From Cymodocea nodosa (taxonomy: Eukaryota > Streptophyta > Magnoliopsida > Alismatales > Cymodoceaceae), in contig CM072339.1 of assembly GCA_036874045.1 (NCBI GenBank), forward strand, positions 18,173,501-18,237,500: 64,000 nucleotides of DNA. The letters are read 5' to 3'. Below, one piece after another: positions 12,211-25,100 of this stretch. Positions within the stretch are counted from its first letter, which is position 1, and the number at the start of each line of letters is the position of its first letter. The notes below the pieces were generated by a model. That model saw only the letters and a program-made list of their open reading frames with translations. It was not told the DNA's origin and ran no database searches. The translations under genes were made by a program, and so were the position numbers.

Positions 12211-15170
12211 TCCCTTGTTTATCGTTCCTTTTATATTTCTGTTCGAGAATTTTCTTAACTAATGAAAGTGTTTCAACCCAAGAGAATACATTACTAGACG
12301 AACTACATTTCTAGCAAAAATATATCAAGTCATGTAATTGTAAAATACAGTGATGAATGAACAATACTTCTGTAATAATGTATCACCAAGAAGGTTCACA
12401 TTTTTACTCAAAGCAAAACTCAACTTTTGAGATAGGAGTATTAATTATGCTCATTTTTACTATGTATTTATTCATTCTTTTTTTATATAATTTTTGTCAT
12501 GTGTAATACATTTTACAATTTAAACTTCAATGTCATAAAAGTTCTATGCTTTTTAATTTAAATTTAAAAATAAAATAAATTTCTTCAACTTTTATTTTCC
12601 TTATCTTCATGCTAATGTTTAACATGAATTGATACCAAAATATGACACAAAGTGGCACAACATATTAGCTCGTAGGTTGTATTTGGGATGGGCTCATATA
12701 ATACCTAACATGAATAATGTTAGGTACAATTTGATTTAAGTTAGGTATGACATGTATAGGAAAAATTTTCGTAAAATATTAAATATTTTTGCATGATTTT
12801 GTTTTCACCTTTTTTATTATTTTTCTATTACCTTTTTAAATATGAAATGATAAAATAATTTATTGTTGTAGGCATTATCATCGTTCGAAATTGTAACGTA
12901 AAATACACCATAACATATAAATGCACATTTCAACGAAAAAAAAGAAACACCATAGCATAACATAGAAATGCATACTTTCAATTTGCTTTTTTATGTTGAT
13001 AATAATAATCATATCACATGTTCCTAAAAATCAAATGGAAAATACCATGTAAATATTGGCTTTTACTGCAAAATAACATTCATATAATAATTCTCAATGT
13101 CCAAAAACCATTCGACTACACAAGCTAATGGTATAAGGACTGAATAGTTTTGGGGTACATGTCAAATTATTGTGAAACTTCTTGCTATTGAATAATCAAA
13201 TACTTGTACCATAGGAACTAGTATTTTATGGTTTAATAGTTATCATATTTTTATTTTCTTCCAAACTTGAATTCCATTTTGTTTTCTCCAAATTTTTGTG
13301 GAGATAATTCGTACTCATCGGATCCTATCATGGATGTTGTACATTTGCCATATTAATATAAAATGAATCACCTACCTAATGGCATAAATTTCAATAAGCT
13401 TGATTTATTGCTGTGAATATGACGTCTAGTGATTTTTTTTTGTGTGTAGTTCCTGGTTTTGTTGTTGATTTCAAAGTATCAAAAATATGATAATGATGAA
13501 GTTTAGCTACTTATTTCTAAAAATATCATGAATGCCTACAAAAGAGAATTTTAGGATTGACCATTGTACCCCAACGCACATTGAGCTCAACTAAGCTTAC
13601 ACAATTTATTTATACTTCACTAACAGATTGTTTCTCAAACACCATGGGAAATATCATCAAGTTTAAAGTAGTGGCACTAGAAGAAACCAAGGGAAGAAGA
13701 AGGAGAAAACTTCTCTACAAGGTGAACAATTTTCCAAACCTCAAATGGTGAGTGGACAATGAAGTGGACTAGCGAACAAGCTTTAAGGTAAGCTTGGGTG
13801 GACTGGCAAAGCAAGTGCAAGTCATTTGGGCAGCAACCATGACAGACTGTTGGGCTCAACTAGTAGGGATTTCGATTGGCAAGGAGGGAACAAGCGTAGT
13901 AGATGAGCTTCCACATTTGACCTCCAAGTGATCCCAGGCAAAAGCTTCCTTTGGATAGTGCTTGCAAAAAGAGCAAAAGAGTGTCCACGAAAGATGGGAG
14001 AGGTAGACGAACATCAAGTTCATGAGAAGAAGATGGGGTGTTGGGTAAGGCTTCCACAGGTAGGACTTTCTAGCCAACAGTTATGCGAGAGGAGTGTTAA
14101 TCATCGAGTACGCAAGCAGGAGGGGTTGGGCAAGGCTTCCTTTGCTTTCGTGGTTGACGAGAGTACAAGCTGTAGGTGGACGACCTTCTGCAACTTTGCT
14201 TCTATGACTGATGAGTAGGCAGACAACCTTTTGCGAACTTTGCTTCCACCAATGGGTGAAAGATGCAAGAGGTGTGAGTGCTGTTGCAAGCGAGAGGAGG
14301 CGTTGGGTTTGCAAGTGGGAGGGAGCGAGAATTGGGAAAATGAATCCGTAACTTTCGGGTTGAAAATTCATTTTCTCAACTTTTACATGTTTTAATTTAA
14401 AATCTAATCAAACATATTAGAAACAAGGGACACAAACGTCTCATCATTTAAAATTTGATGAAAAAAATTTTTAATTCTACCAGATTTATAGTACATAAAT
14501 CTTACCTACGAGTTAGAGTAATAGGTAAGACAAGGAAAATTTTTGTGTTCAAATAACATATATGAATAATTCATGATATTTGAACTTTGATATTATGATT
14601 TTAAACTTCTTAGAGAGTGATATATATTCTATTTAATGATGAATATGTGTTTAATTCTATATTTGTAAAGTGTCATGATTCAAGGGGAGTTCCAAAATTT
14701 TGGAAAAAAGCAAGTATAAAATTTACTTGCAAGTATAAAATTTTTATTTTCATTTTTTTCGTTAAGTACGTAAATATTCAAAATTCGATTTTTATCAATT
14801 ACACAAAATAAAATTGAAAATAATAATAATTATTTTTTCATCATTTTCTACGTTTTTCTTATTTTTCTTTTATATTTTTTTTTTTTCAAGTACGGATCCT
14901 TTTTTACACACTTAAAAAATTGGATAGAATGGCATGGAATTGAGTCCACCCTCTCCAGGAAGCAAACTGCTGCTCGTAGGGTACATAATGAACGCATCGG
15001 AAGCTGTGGAAGCGAGAAGGGAGCTGGGCGAGCGGAAACATCGAAGACAAAGCGAGACCAAATTAACGAAAGAAAAGAAAGGTGATTCTTGAGTATTTAT
15101 TTATTCAATCTTAACACCATTATTACTATATTCCTGTTGAGATTTAAACCCACCGTCCATGGTACAGGAG
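12211..15170. other. Spacer with no recognised gene
   Basis: Mostly AT-rich sequence. A less AT-rich patch at about 13650-14340 contains recurring short words such as aaggcttcc and several overlapping short frames, but none has a family resemblance. It is probably transposon interior. The patch at 14930-15070 is similarly unassigned. Confidence 0.4.
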
Positions 15171-15180
15171 TAACACTCAC

Positions 15181-15777
15181 TCATGTACTCATAAGTTCAA
15201 ATGGGTCGCTTGAAGGAAGTTGATTATATTCATTATTTAACATGTAAAATGAGCAATCTTCCTCAACGTGATCAAAAGGATTACACTTGCAACAAAGAGG
15301 TGTACGTAGCAAATTAAAATGTTTAAAGTTGGTTACACTATTTTGTTCCTGAACAAATCTAGCCAAAGACTGATGCAAATGATAAATTCTTGGTGCATGG
15401 CTTTGTGTAAAATGATTTACCAAATCGTCCTAGATATCTTTAGCATGATTTAGATATGCTAAGCTATCAACAGCATCTTGTTTTAAAGCATTAGTTATCC
15501 ATGAGACAACCATATCATTACATCGAGTCCATTGGTGATGTAATTTTAGACTTACTCTTAGGGAAGGCTGTCGAATAGATCCATCTATAAATCCAATTTT
15601 ATTTTTTACATTTAAAGCTTTTCTCATAAATCTACTCCATGTGACATTTGTTATCTCCATTTAATTTCTTTGTCATAAGAAGATTTCCTGGATTATTGAT
15701 ACAGTTCATAAAATATGGATTAGCATTTATTTCATCAATGTTTTCTTGTGATGATGTTACTTCACTCTCCTTTTCCA
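15181..15777 (-). mobile_element. Ty1-copia gag relic (UBN2-type) with internal stop
   Basis: On the minus strand the frame starts near 15777 with an acidic leader and NANPYFMN...NNPGNLL. A frameshift follows near TKKLNGDN, then TWSRFMRKALNVKNKIGFIDGS, WTRCNDMVVSWI, and AKDI followed by a stop where family members have Trp. After the stop it continues with HAPRIYHLHQSLA and QEQNSVTNF. This matches the plant copia gag polyprotein N-terminal pattern (DNPG..., NKLGFIDGS, WxRCNxxVxSWL, REIW, GPRIFxL). The CxxC-type knuckle is partly visible (CCKCNPFDHVEEDC). The stop and frameshift mean it is inactive. Confidence 0.75.
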
Positions 15778-16073
15778 TGCGGATCAAAAAAAAAAAATCA
15801 AGAAAATAGAAAAAGATTGACTAATATATGTCACTGATGCAGCAGATCAAATGGATTGAAAATTTTCTAATAGGAACAATGATGACAAACAATATATATT
15901 GATTCTAAACAATCTAATAATATTTCCCAAATAAAAAGGGAAAACTGGCCAAGAATGATGAAAAAATAATTTAATGGTGAGACAAGAAGTGTAGCCATGG
16001 ATTTGAAGTAATAAGAACTGTGGTATAGTCTTCTCATCAAAAGAATATTAACACAGAAGCAGTGAATTGATTC

Positions 16074-16110
16074 TCTTGCTTTAATACCATGTGCATGAAA
16101 TCTTCCCAAA
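16074..16110 (-). mobile_element. Primer-binding site and start of an LTR of the copia element
   Basis: On the minus strand a tggtattaaagc sequence lies just upstream of the gag relic. It closely matches tggtatcagagc, the initiator-tRNA-Met primer-binding site of plant copia elements. It is directly preceded by a CA dinucleotide, as expected at an LTR end, so an LTR should run rightward (plus coordinates) from about 16090. Its far end could not be fixed because no second LTR was recognised. Confidence 0.5.
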
Positions 16111-17288
16111 ATATTTTGAACGATAGCTATGGTATAGTCTTCTCAAGATGAAACCCTAGAAGAAGAGGAAAATGACCAAAATCTTTTTGATGAGGTTGAC
16201 TCCTACAAACACCTTAATTTATATGTACATATATATTGGAGCAGACTCGGGTAGACAAAGAATCCAAATCTATTTACAAGAAGGGAAAAGAAATGTAAGA
16301 TACAGAAGCAATGCAAACATATCACCTAATAAAAACAATGCAATGCAATGCAAGGTGAGGTGAGATTTTGACATCAAGCCTTACAAACATGAGATGCAAA
16401 AATGATTTCAACAAAGAAGGGCTTCGCATGTAGGGAGGAAGGTGTGGAAGGTTTGAGCATTTAGAATGTTTTGTGAGAGGGTTTCGTTGCTAAGGGAATT
16501 ATATTTTAAAGGGGTTTCGTTGCAACTTAAAGCAGATTGGATATATATACTTAGAATTGGTTAGAAATCAAATTCAAGAGTTTTATGTACACAAACACTT
16601 TAATCTGAAGTTCAAATTCATTTTCAACTAATTTTAAATGCACAAACAATTACTTTAAATTCTTACGATAGATTAAGTTTTAATTATTAAGATTATAGAG
16701 AATAGAAAGAAAAGAGAGAGAGAGAGAGAGAGGAAATTTACGTAATACCAAGGACAGGTATCACACAAAAAATATGTTCTTATATCTCATATTGAAAATC
16801 CTACTTCTTGGTTACATATAGGATGCAACAAGCGGAATGGATAAGAAATCACAACACAACTCTTGCATGGTGCCTTTGAAAGATCGCTCCCCAAAAATGC
16901 CTTGCATGAATAGTAAGAAAATCCAAGGCTCCCTGCCTTCCATTGTGTATTGCTGCAACATTTTTCGCGCGGAGCTCCTTGAGGTGCATCAAACAGTGAA
17001 AGGAGTTGGTTCTAGCATTGGCAAATGTAACCTTAGTTTGTTAGCCCTTGACGAAGCGCCTAATTCATACATCGATCCTTGATGACAAAATTAAGCATCA
17101 TCATCAAACTTGAATTATCACGACAAAAATGATGCAATAAGAGTAAGATTTTAGGAATCTATGGCACAAGAAGAGCATCTCTAAGATGAGCAATATGGCC
17201 TGGAGATTTGCCACTAGAAGGTCGAACTTCAATGTAGAGAGTCTTGTTTAGTCATTTCCTGATTAGATGATATGTATTAAACATTAAT
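16111..17288. other. Probable LTR and spacer; (AG)n microsatellite at about 16706-16731
   Basis: The left part is likely LTR sequence of the copia relic. A pure AG dinucleotide run stands at about 16706-16731. No gene was recognised in the rest. Confidence 0.4.
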
Positions 17289-17460
17289 GTGGGTTTTCAT
17301 TCTTCAAGTGATCATGCATGGTTTGGAGAATTGAGGAATCATATTCTGGTCCAAGGCCTTCCAGAATAAAATGTTTCAGCTCATCCTTAGAAAATGGGCC
17401 ATTGGCAATAGCAAGAGAATCAACAAGGAATTTGCCTCTCATTGTGGTGAACTTGAATTA
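17289..17460 (-). mobile_element. Second Ty1-copia gag fragment just upstream of HAUS1
   Basis: Minus-strand translation contains MRGKFLVDSLAIANGPFSKD followed by ELKHFILEGLGPEYDSSI. This matches the copia gag block ending in hydrophobic-L-x-GLGPEYD. It is a short fragment lying within about 45 bp of the likely HAUS1 TATA box (17503-17509) and in opposite orientation to that gene. Confidence 0.65.
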
Positions 17461-17502
17461 ATTTACTCTTTCAATTACATTTAGGTTGTCAAGCTCAATT
17501 GC

Positions 17503-17509
17503 TATAAAC
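17503..17509 (+). promoter_or_regulatory. TATA-like box of the HAUS1 gene
   Basis: A tataaac motif lies about 120 bp upstream of the chosen start codon at 17628, after the copia fragment and before a GC-richer leader. Position and composition fit a core promoter; no transcript evidence is available. Confidence 0.4.
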
Positions 17510-17627
17510 TAATCGGATTCCCATGATCCGGAACCCACATTATTATCGGATTTTTTGTAAAGAATTATCGGATCTTAGTTATAACGATCGGGTTTCAAAC
17601 CTCCAGCGCCCCTTCCCCAACGGCCAC

Positions 17628-19515
17628 ATGATGGAGTCCATGGGGGATCTACTCTCCGCCGTCGATTCCTCTCCGGCGACGCCCGACACCATAGGGTCCG
17701 TCGTCAGCGGTGCTGGTGGGGGTGGAGGCGGTGGATCGGACGCGTCCAAGGTTGCGGAGGTGAAGGCGTGGCTGTCTTCCCAATTTGAGTCCGTGGGGAG
17801 GGATGTGCCAGAGTTCGAGTACACCCAGCGAAGTGTGGCGCATCTCCATGCTATTGCGTCCCTTTCTCAGGCGAGGACACGCGCCGCCACCATAGTCGCT
17901 TCCGATCTCCGTCTCAAGACATCCGAGTATCGTTCCCAAGGTCTAGCATTTCAGAATGGTTCTTCCACCCTTCTAGAGTAAAAAAAAAAGGTGGTTCCTT
18001 TTATGTGATGTTGTGTTGGATGCTGCAGCCGTGAGGATTCGGGAGATCTTGGAGAGCGTGGGGTTGTCGCAGGAGAGATTGTCGCCGAGAGCCAATAGTT
18101 ATGCTCAGGTGATCGCGAGTGTCGCCAATCTTCTGAATATTAGGGATACTGAGATGAGTAGGTAGGATTCATTCATCTTTTCTATGGTTTGTTGGGATTG
18201 TGTTTTCTTCAGTGAGAGTTTTTTGTTATAAAAATTGTTCCTTTTTTGTGCAATTTAGTTTTGTGGTGGCAATTGGGGACCTGATGTTGAGGAAGGAGGA
18301 TGTGGAGGAGAAGAGAACGAAGTTGCTCAAGGAGTCGAAGGCACTGCTGGAGTACACTCGGAAGGCCATTGCAAAGCTCAATGACTTGAGGAAGTAAGAA
18401 TTTATCAACCGAGTAATGCAACCATCACGGATCTCAAAATTACAGAAGTTTATCGGCGAGCTGAAATTTACAGAAATTTATTACAATCGTCTACTTACGT
18501 TCTTGCAGAAATTGATTTTAATTCAAAAAAATTTTGTTATAACTTTTATGTTCAGAACTCTTGCGAAATTCGAAAATGAAGTTCCTGCTCACGAAGCTCT
18601 CATGCAACAATGGGAAACAAATTTGGCTATCATGGAATCTAAAGAAAGGCAGTACATTCTACAACACTCCAATTACAAGGTGTGTAGGCTATCTTTTTGG
18701 TATTTATGTCTTCATCTATATCACTGTTTCAGATCTCTTATCATGCTAAAGTGCCGCCTACATTGCTATCTTTAGTTATTGTGTTAATTATCCATATTTG
18801 TTTTATTAATATTTTATTATGCCATGTAGTTAGGATTAACAGAAATATGTTGGTTTTACTGGTCCAACTGACTCATGTTTTTACATATAATTATGAAGAT
18901 TCAGAAACCAGGTTATTAAACATAAGTAGAAAAGAAAAAACCTGTCAAATTATTTTACTGTTGGTTTTTTCTCGAGAATAGCAAGTTGGATTATCTAAAA
19001 TTGGATTACCTAAGGCATTGATATGTTCAGCCTGTATTTTATTTTCTTTTAAATGGGTGGTTTTATCCTTACATATCGTACCCTATCTGTATGCTGTTAA
19101 CATGCTAATGCAATTTTGCAATGTAATTTACTGTTATTCCTGTTCTGATGACAACATAATGTATTGTTATGTCTATGTGGTGAACAGACATTACTAGACC
19201 GTGTGGGCTACACCCCAGAGATCAATCATGGTGTATTGATGGAAATGGCTGAGCACAAGAAGGATTTGGAGAAGAAAACAAAGCCAATATTGGATACATT
19301 GAGGAGCTATCAAGATTTGCCTCCTGTATTTTTTATTAATGTGTTCAATTTTGCATTACTTTCCTTAGGATTTTATTCATTTTTGGTATTTCTTTTTCAT
19401 TTTGCAGGATAAAGCACTTGCAGCATTAGCAATTGAGGAGAAAAAGAGACAATATGCAGCAGCAGAGAAGTACCTTGAAGATGTGTTGCATTCAGCTCTC
19501 ACCACACAAGAGTAA
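17628..19515 (+). CDS. AUG1: HAUS augmin-like complex subunit 1
   Basis: Six exons join in frame: 17628-17940, 18029-18161, 18259-18393, 18556-18679, 19188-19325 and 19408-19515. They sum to 951 bp and give 316 aa. Landmarks match plant AUG1: KAWLSSQFESVGRDVPEFEYT, RSVAHLHAIASLSQA, NLLNIRDTEMSSF, DRVGYTPEI, EMAEHKKDL, and TLRSYQDLPPDKALAALAIE near the C-terminus. HAUS1 is part of the eight-subunit augmin complex that recruits gamma-tubulin to existing microtubules for branching nucleation in the spindle, phragmoplast and cortex. The protein is largely helical and coiled-coil-like. A Gly-rich run (GGGGGGG) sits in the variable N-terminus. Two adjacent ATGs (17628 and 17631) are possible starts. 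The frame stays open further upstream to 17523, but homologs begin close to the chosen site. Confidence 0.93.
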
Positions 19516-21022
19516 CGTCATAATATATGTCAAATTCAAATTCTACCAAGATTTCTATGCTGGTGCACCTTGGTTGGTTCTCAACACACGGGTGTAAGAT
19601 CACAGTTTGTTTCAAATTCAAGTTCTACCAAGATCTCAATGCTGGTACAGCATGGTCTACTTTCTAATCACTCCTTATGTCACTCATGATGAATTTCTTC
19701 TGGTGAAACATGTCAATAGGAGAGTATGATTTTGGTGTCCTGTTGTGATTTCTTTTAGTAATCATTAACTTTTTTCCTTAATTTTTTTAATGGTTTCAGT
19801 GTTTATGAAATCAAATTTAGCTGTTGGTATTCTTTTATGGTAGCAATATACATAGAACACTAGCTCCTCTTTACAAGAGTACTCCAGCTTGTTTTCTGTG
19901 TGTAACCAGTACAATTGTAAGTTTATCCAAGGAAATTAAATGGGTAGCTGTTGTAACTTTATTTGAAAATTTTCATTTTAACTGGAATTGGAATGCAATC
20001 ATCCCTTAGGTATATCTGACATAAATATTCTAAATCCTATATTGTTGATGGAACTCTATTTATTCCAGAAATAATTGTGCTCAAATATTTATTATCAGTT
20101 ACACAATATTTCTGTATGCTTGCTTTGTTTTTGCTTGAATATTTTCTAGTGTTTTGTGCCATATTTTGTTTCTCAGCAGATTGTCTAATTTAATATTTAT
20201 GATTATCTTTCAAATTTTCTGGTTTGTGATATATTACCGTGTTAGTGCACAATTCTTATAATCTATTATTCAAACTAAATATTATAAGGCTCCTACCAAT
20301 GCGAGGTTGGGGAAGGTCTAATTGTACACAACTGTCATGAATGGAGTGGTTGTCTTCTTCAATTCAAACTTGTGATATCTAGGTGACAATGGAGCAACTT
20401 TACTGTTATACGAATGCTCATATTCTTTAAAATCTATTCTTCAAACCATTTGCAAAAATTTGTGTACTAAAACATTGGTTCACAATGCTGTTATTTTTCT
20501 CTGATAATTATTCGAATGTATTCCTAGTTTCAGCACATATCTCTCAAAGTTGTAAACTGCTTCAACTTGAGTATTCATATTTGATGTTGTGATTGCTTTT
20601 CATTTCAAAGGCTGAAAGTGATATACACATCCTGGATTCTGACAAGTTCAGTTTGTCCTTTGATATTTTATAAACATTCTCTACTTTGTGAAATTGAGAT
20701 TATGTCTTAATATCTTTTATAAATTTATTTCTTAGGACTACCAGTGGTTTACATGGGTAGTCTTTCATCATTTCATAAGTATTTCATAGGGAAAGTAATT
20801 ATGGTTCAATGCCCAACAAAATCAACCATTTCAAAAAAAAAAATTTCTTAGGTGCAGTTATGCTAGTTAAACTGGGATAAGATCGTCTAGTTACTGGATC
20901 TTTTTCATTAACTACAATGCCAAACATCTCTGTTTAAAACTCTTTTGATTAAATATTATAAAATAATACAAGCAATTTTTTTTTTGCATTTATATGAATC
21001 ATTTCTTTCTGGCTTTAGATGC
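19516..21022. other. Spacer between HAUS1 and the first XTH gene
   Basis: It contains the HAUS1 3' UTR and AT-rich sequence. A near-repeat of the words caaattcaaattctaccaagat / caaattcaagttctaccaag stands at about 19530-19640. No gene was seen. HAUS1 and the XTH gene converge here. Confidence 0.4.
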
Positions 21023-22071
21023 CTAAGCTATGGAACACTCTTGAGGCAGGCCCTGGGGGAATCGTTTCATGTCAGTGCAGTAATTGTAGATCATGAAGTT
21101 CTTCTGCACCCATCTCATCCTCTGTTGGCTTGTGGAATCAAGTTCCTCATTCGACCACCAGCTGCTTGGGGAAGGGGAACCTTTGGATGTGCACTTCAAC
21201 GTGCCAGATGATTGGACACAAGCATCAGCATTGAAATTCCGGTAGGAAGACCTGAAGGGAGCTTTTGTCCAATCCGTCTTGATGAGCCCACCTCTTGTGG
21301 CCCAATCATCTGCATTCCAGATGCTAGAGTAGATCCTCATTGGTTGGCTCTTTGGGAAGGGTACACCCTTTGCTTCATTGTTCCTGAAATCTCTAATTGG
21401 TGTATTGTCTACATAAAATCTGAATTGTACATAGGATAACATAAGTTATGGTGTTTCAATAATCTAATACCACAAGTAATTGAGAAGAGGAGAATAGGAA
21501 ATACATTATATGCTGTGGATTCCAGAGAATGGAGTAAGTGTGGAAGTCCACGGTGGGATCAAACCATAGTTTGAATTGCTGTTCTCTGTTACCTTTCCCT
21601 TGTGAGAAGACGTTGGTGTGAAGTGTATAGGGATCTCCACTCAAGTTTCCCAGGAACTCAAAATCAATCTCATCATGGGTTGGACCTTGTGAAGATAGCT
21701 GTTGAGCAAAGGATCACAAACAAGAGACGTTGAGCATTTTGAATGATATATACATTGGTTTTCTTACTTTAGGTTTCTTTGGATAAGAAGCTTACATAGT
21801 ATGCAGTGACAGTGCCAGCAGAGTTGCCGGGAACGAGCTTGAGTTGCATATCAATCTTCCCAAAGAGGTACTCATTCTTGGATTGGAAACCAGAGCCAGA
21901 GGCTTTGTCAAGAGACAGCGTCAGAAGGTGGCCATTGTTGAGGATTTTGCCACGGCCATCACCCCAAGTGATATCAAACTCTTGGTAGAAGTTTCCAGCG
22001 GAGGTGATGGCAATAAAGGACATAGCAGCTAGAGAGGCCAAGGACAACAAACTGGATTTGTGAAATGCCAT
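21023..22071 (-). CDS. XTH: Xyloglucan endotransglucosylase/hydrolase (XTH), copy 1
   Basis: Three exons on the minus strand, 21796-22071, 21505-21698 and 21023-21419, total 867 bp and give 288 aa, a normal GH16 XTH length. A hydrophobic signal peptide spans about residues 1-25, so the product is secreted to the wall. The catalytic motif [10 protein letters not shown] is at 101-110, with nucleophile Glu102 and acid/base Glu106 by family rule. An N-glycosylation sequon (NLS, 110-112) follows directly, as in most XTHs. The C-terminal XET_C region is recognisable from [25 protein letters not shown] and [15 protein letters not shown]. XTHs cut and rejoin xyloglucan chains during wall expansion. 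A second XTH lies about 4.2 kb upstream on the same strand with identical intron positions. Confidence 0.95.
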
Positions 22072-22145
22072 AGCTCACTAAGGATGTGATTCTTGAGTTG
22101 TGAATGCAACTTGCGAGTGTGACTAGAGTTGAGGATTGTTTAAGA

Positions 22146-22152
22146 ATTTATA
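22146..22152 (-). promoter_or_regulatory. TATA box of XTH copy 1
   Basis: On the minus strand ctataaattc lies about 75 bp upstream of the ATG at 22071, with no other ATG between. Spacing suits a core promoter with a short leader. Confidence 0.5.
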
Positions 22153-22159
22153 GGCTCGA

Positions 22160-25100
22160 AGGGTAGCAAAATGTTTGGATGAAAGGAATGGGAGTAGATG
22201 GGTCAAGTATGCTTCGTATCTACCATGAGTTGGCAACAGATGGAGGAGCGCCGATGATGTATGGCCATTAAGAACATCAGTGTTTTCTCGTGCCTTCCCT
22301 TAGATTTTTATGAACGATGATAAATGATTGTATTGTTTTGTCCATCATGGCCAGTGTGACAGACTGGAAACAGCTTCAAATTTTCTGTTTGAATGGACCA
22401 TGGGCCCTTCTGCATGCATCTGTTTGGTCATCCTAGTTAAATGCAAGGACACTAGATAAAGCATGCTGCTGCAGTGGTTTTCTTTTTCATCTTACAGCTT
22501 GTGGTTTCTTGCTTTAATGTGGAAAAGGCTTTGTGTCTAGTAAAGTGATTAAAGTTGCATGCACTTAATTAATTAATTATTGGGTGGGAGCATGTAATCA
22601 GAGAACTTATGTCATATGGTCATATGAGGATTTTGGTTACATTATTGGTTCTTTAGATCTGTATGATCAGGTAATTATGATGGGATGTTTGGTACAGGGG
22701 ACAACATTATGCCAGGCAGGACATTGGATTCTGTTTCTTGAATAGTTTTAATGGATTGACATAATTTCGTCTCATATTGTTAGTTTCATGATACTTGTTT
22801 ACCCGGAAGATTAAATCTCTCCATCATTCTGCATCACCGAACTTCTTCTGGTCATATCTTCAATAAAATATCCGATGCGGTTCTAAGAGAGCCACGACAA
22901 CTAACGTCAGGGACGGTAGGCAGGGTTCTGGCAATTCTATTATGTCATTTGTGATTGTGTTCTTCATTGTTCACTCAAAGGGATGATGATGACAACTGGA
23001 TAATCAAACTCTGAAGAAGTAAATGAGTCCAATGGGGCTGTGCGCTCCATGGTTGATTTTATTGGGTTTTGCCCATTTTAGAAGGTTATAGTACAGCAAA
23101 ACTTGTGCTTCCGGTGGTAATGGCAAAACTAATTACCTCAAAATTTTTAGGCTTCTCTATCAAGCGTTCTATTCTCTATGATGCTGGAGTGTCACAATCT
23201 TTGGACAATCGTCACTGTCTTGTCTGATTGCCAGGTGGACGGCAATTCTTGAGTGCATTTGCTATGGGAGTGGTTGGGGGTTGAATAATGCATAGGAAAG
23301 TAGGTGTACCTCTCTTTGCGATTTCTTGCTTTCCTGATTATGTGGGTTAGGCATTTTTTCTTTGTTTCCGCAAATTACTAAATCATAAACACTAAATCCC
23401 ATTACTCTCTTTCCAAATGTTTCTCCGTACATACAACATTAATAGGACATACTATTTATAATCACTCAACCCACGTGCGTTACTCTCACCCATTTAACGA
23501 AGAACAATCATGACACTAGACTTGAACAATAACTGGGATAACGCACAAAAGAAGAATAAGAATGAAAAAATGAAGAAGAAAAAACTGGCAGACCAGATTT
23601 GAATTAACTCCAACTTTTGAGGGTCCAACATCTATCTTTGTTCGTGATTTAGCTAACTCTATGATTATTATATCATTTCTGTATATTTTATCATCATATT
23701 TATCCTTTCATTAGGGAAATGATGCCTCTTGAGGTGTCTTTTAACTATTTTTACATGTTTGACTTAAATAAGCGGAAAAAAACAATTGAAATAGCTTAGT
23801 TAATTGGTGAAGAGCAACGACAGCTTCCACTTAAAAAAATATAAAAACTATCATTACATTTAGGTAAGTGGAAAAGAAAAGAAGACCCAAAAATTTGGAA
23901 TTCAGATAAGAAAGAAAGATTATTAACATCACTTTATCATAAAAAAGTCAAGTGATAATTATAGACCCCAGTTTTGCATTAGAATATAATATGTATCAAA
24001 TCAAGAGAATTCTAGATTTCCCAATAGTATGGGTGCATTGGAGATACCCAAGTGTAATGGGGTACCTAGGAGGCACGAGTTAAACTATCTTATCAAAATC
24101 TTGTGGGAAGATCGAGTTATAAATTTCTGTTATTTTGTTTGATTTCTAGAGTAATCTTTGATATCCTTAAATACATATCATGCAATATAATGTAATGGAA
24201 GGGGAGCTTTTGGAGAAACAAGGCTTGGGTTGTGAACTTACCTTCTTCCTCTTCCTTGTTAATTAGGCTTCCTTTGAAGCCTTTTATTCTTGAAGTTTTA
24301 GCTTCATTCAACAAAATTAATGTCTCCTTTTGTGTTGTCTTGTGCATTTCCTTTTTCCTCCTTTCTTTTCACTTTCTCTTTTTTTCTTCATTTCTCATGG
24401 CATTCTTACGTTCACTTAGGTCTTCACCCTAAGGTCAACATAAAGTTAGGGTACCATTATTGTGTTTCTCTCTTCCTCTTTATGCTTGATGTTATGTTTA
24501 CACGGATCAGATTTGTGTTGCATAGATCACTCACAAGATCAATAAATTACTTCGTGTATTTTTATTCTTTATTTGATATTCTATGATATATGATGTATAG
24601 GTTATATTTGTTAGGATAAAAGTCATTGAATCAAACTATTTTGATCAAAAGATAGGAAGTGGGTGAATATAATCATGCATTTTCAATTCCATACATATAT
24701 GTGGATTCTAGATCCTAGACTCTAATTATTACTAGTGTTTCTAATCGTCATTTATGGATTACTTTGATGATTAACAATTCAAAACACCATGTGATTTACT
24801 TCATGATATGTTTAAGTTTATGTTCTTATCGTCAAATTTTAATGACGCTCATATTTAACTCACTCAAGCACATTTTGCTATGCGTTGTTGATTGATAACG
24901 CACGAACGTGAATTTTGTGAGATTTTCTACTCTTCTGTTCAAATGATGTGAAAATGAAAGAAGTTTGTACAAGAGAGTAAAGCTAAAGGCATGTATAGAA
25001 ACCTCAATGAGAGGTACGAGAGTGTCAACCACTATCTTAAAAGCCAACCGATTCAACCAAATTAAACCAAAACTTATTGGAAAATCGGATTCTTCGTGTT

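Noticed and set aside
13650-14370. Cluster of overlapping short frames on both strands
   Set aside because: None has a start context, splice signals or a recognised domain; probably transposon interior.
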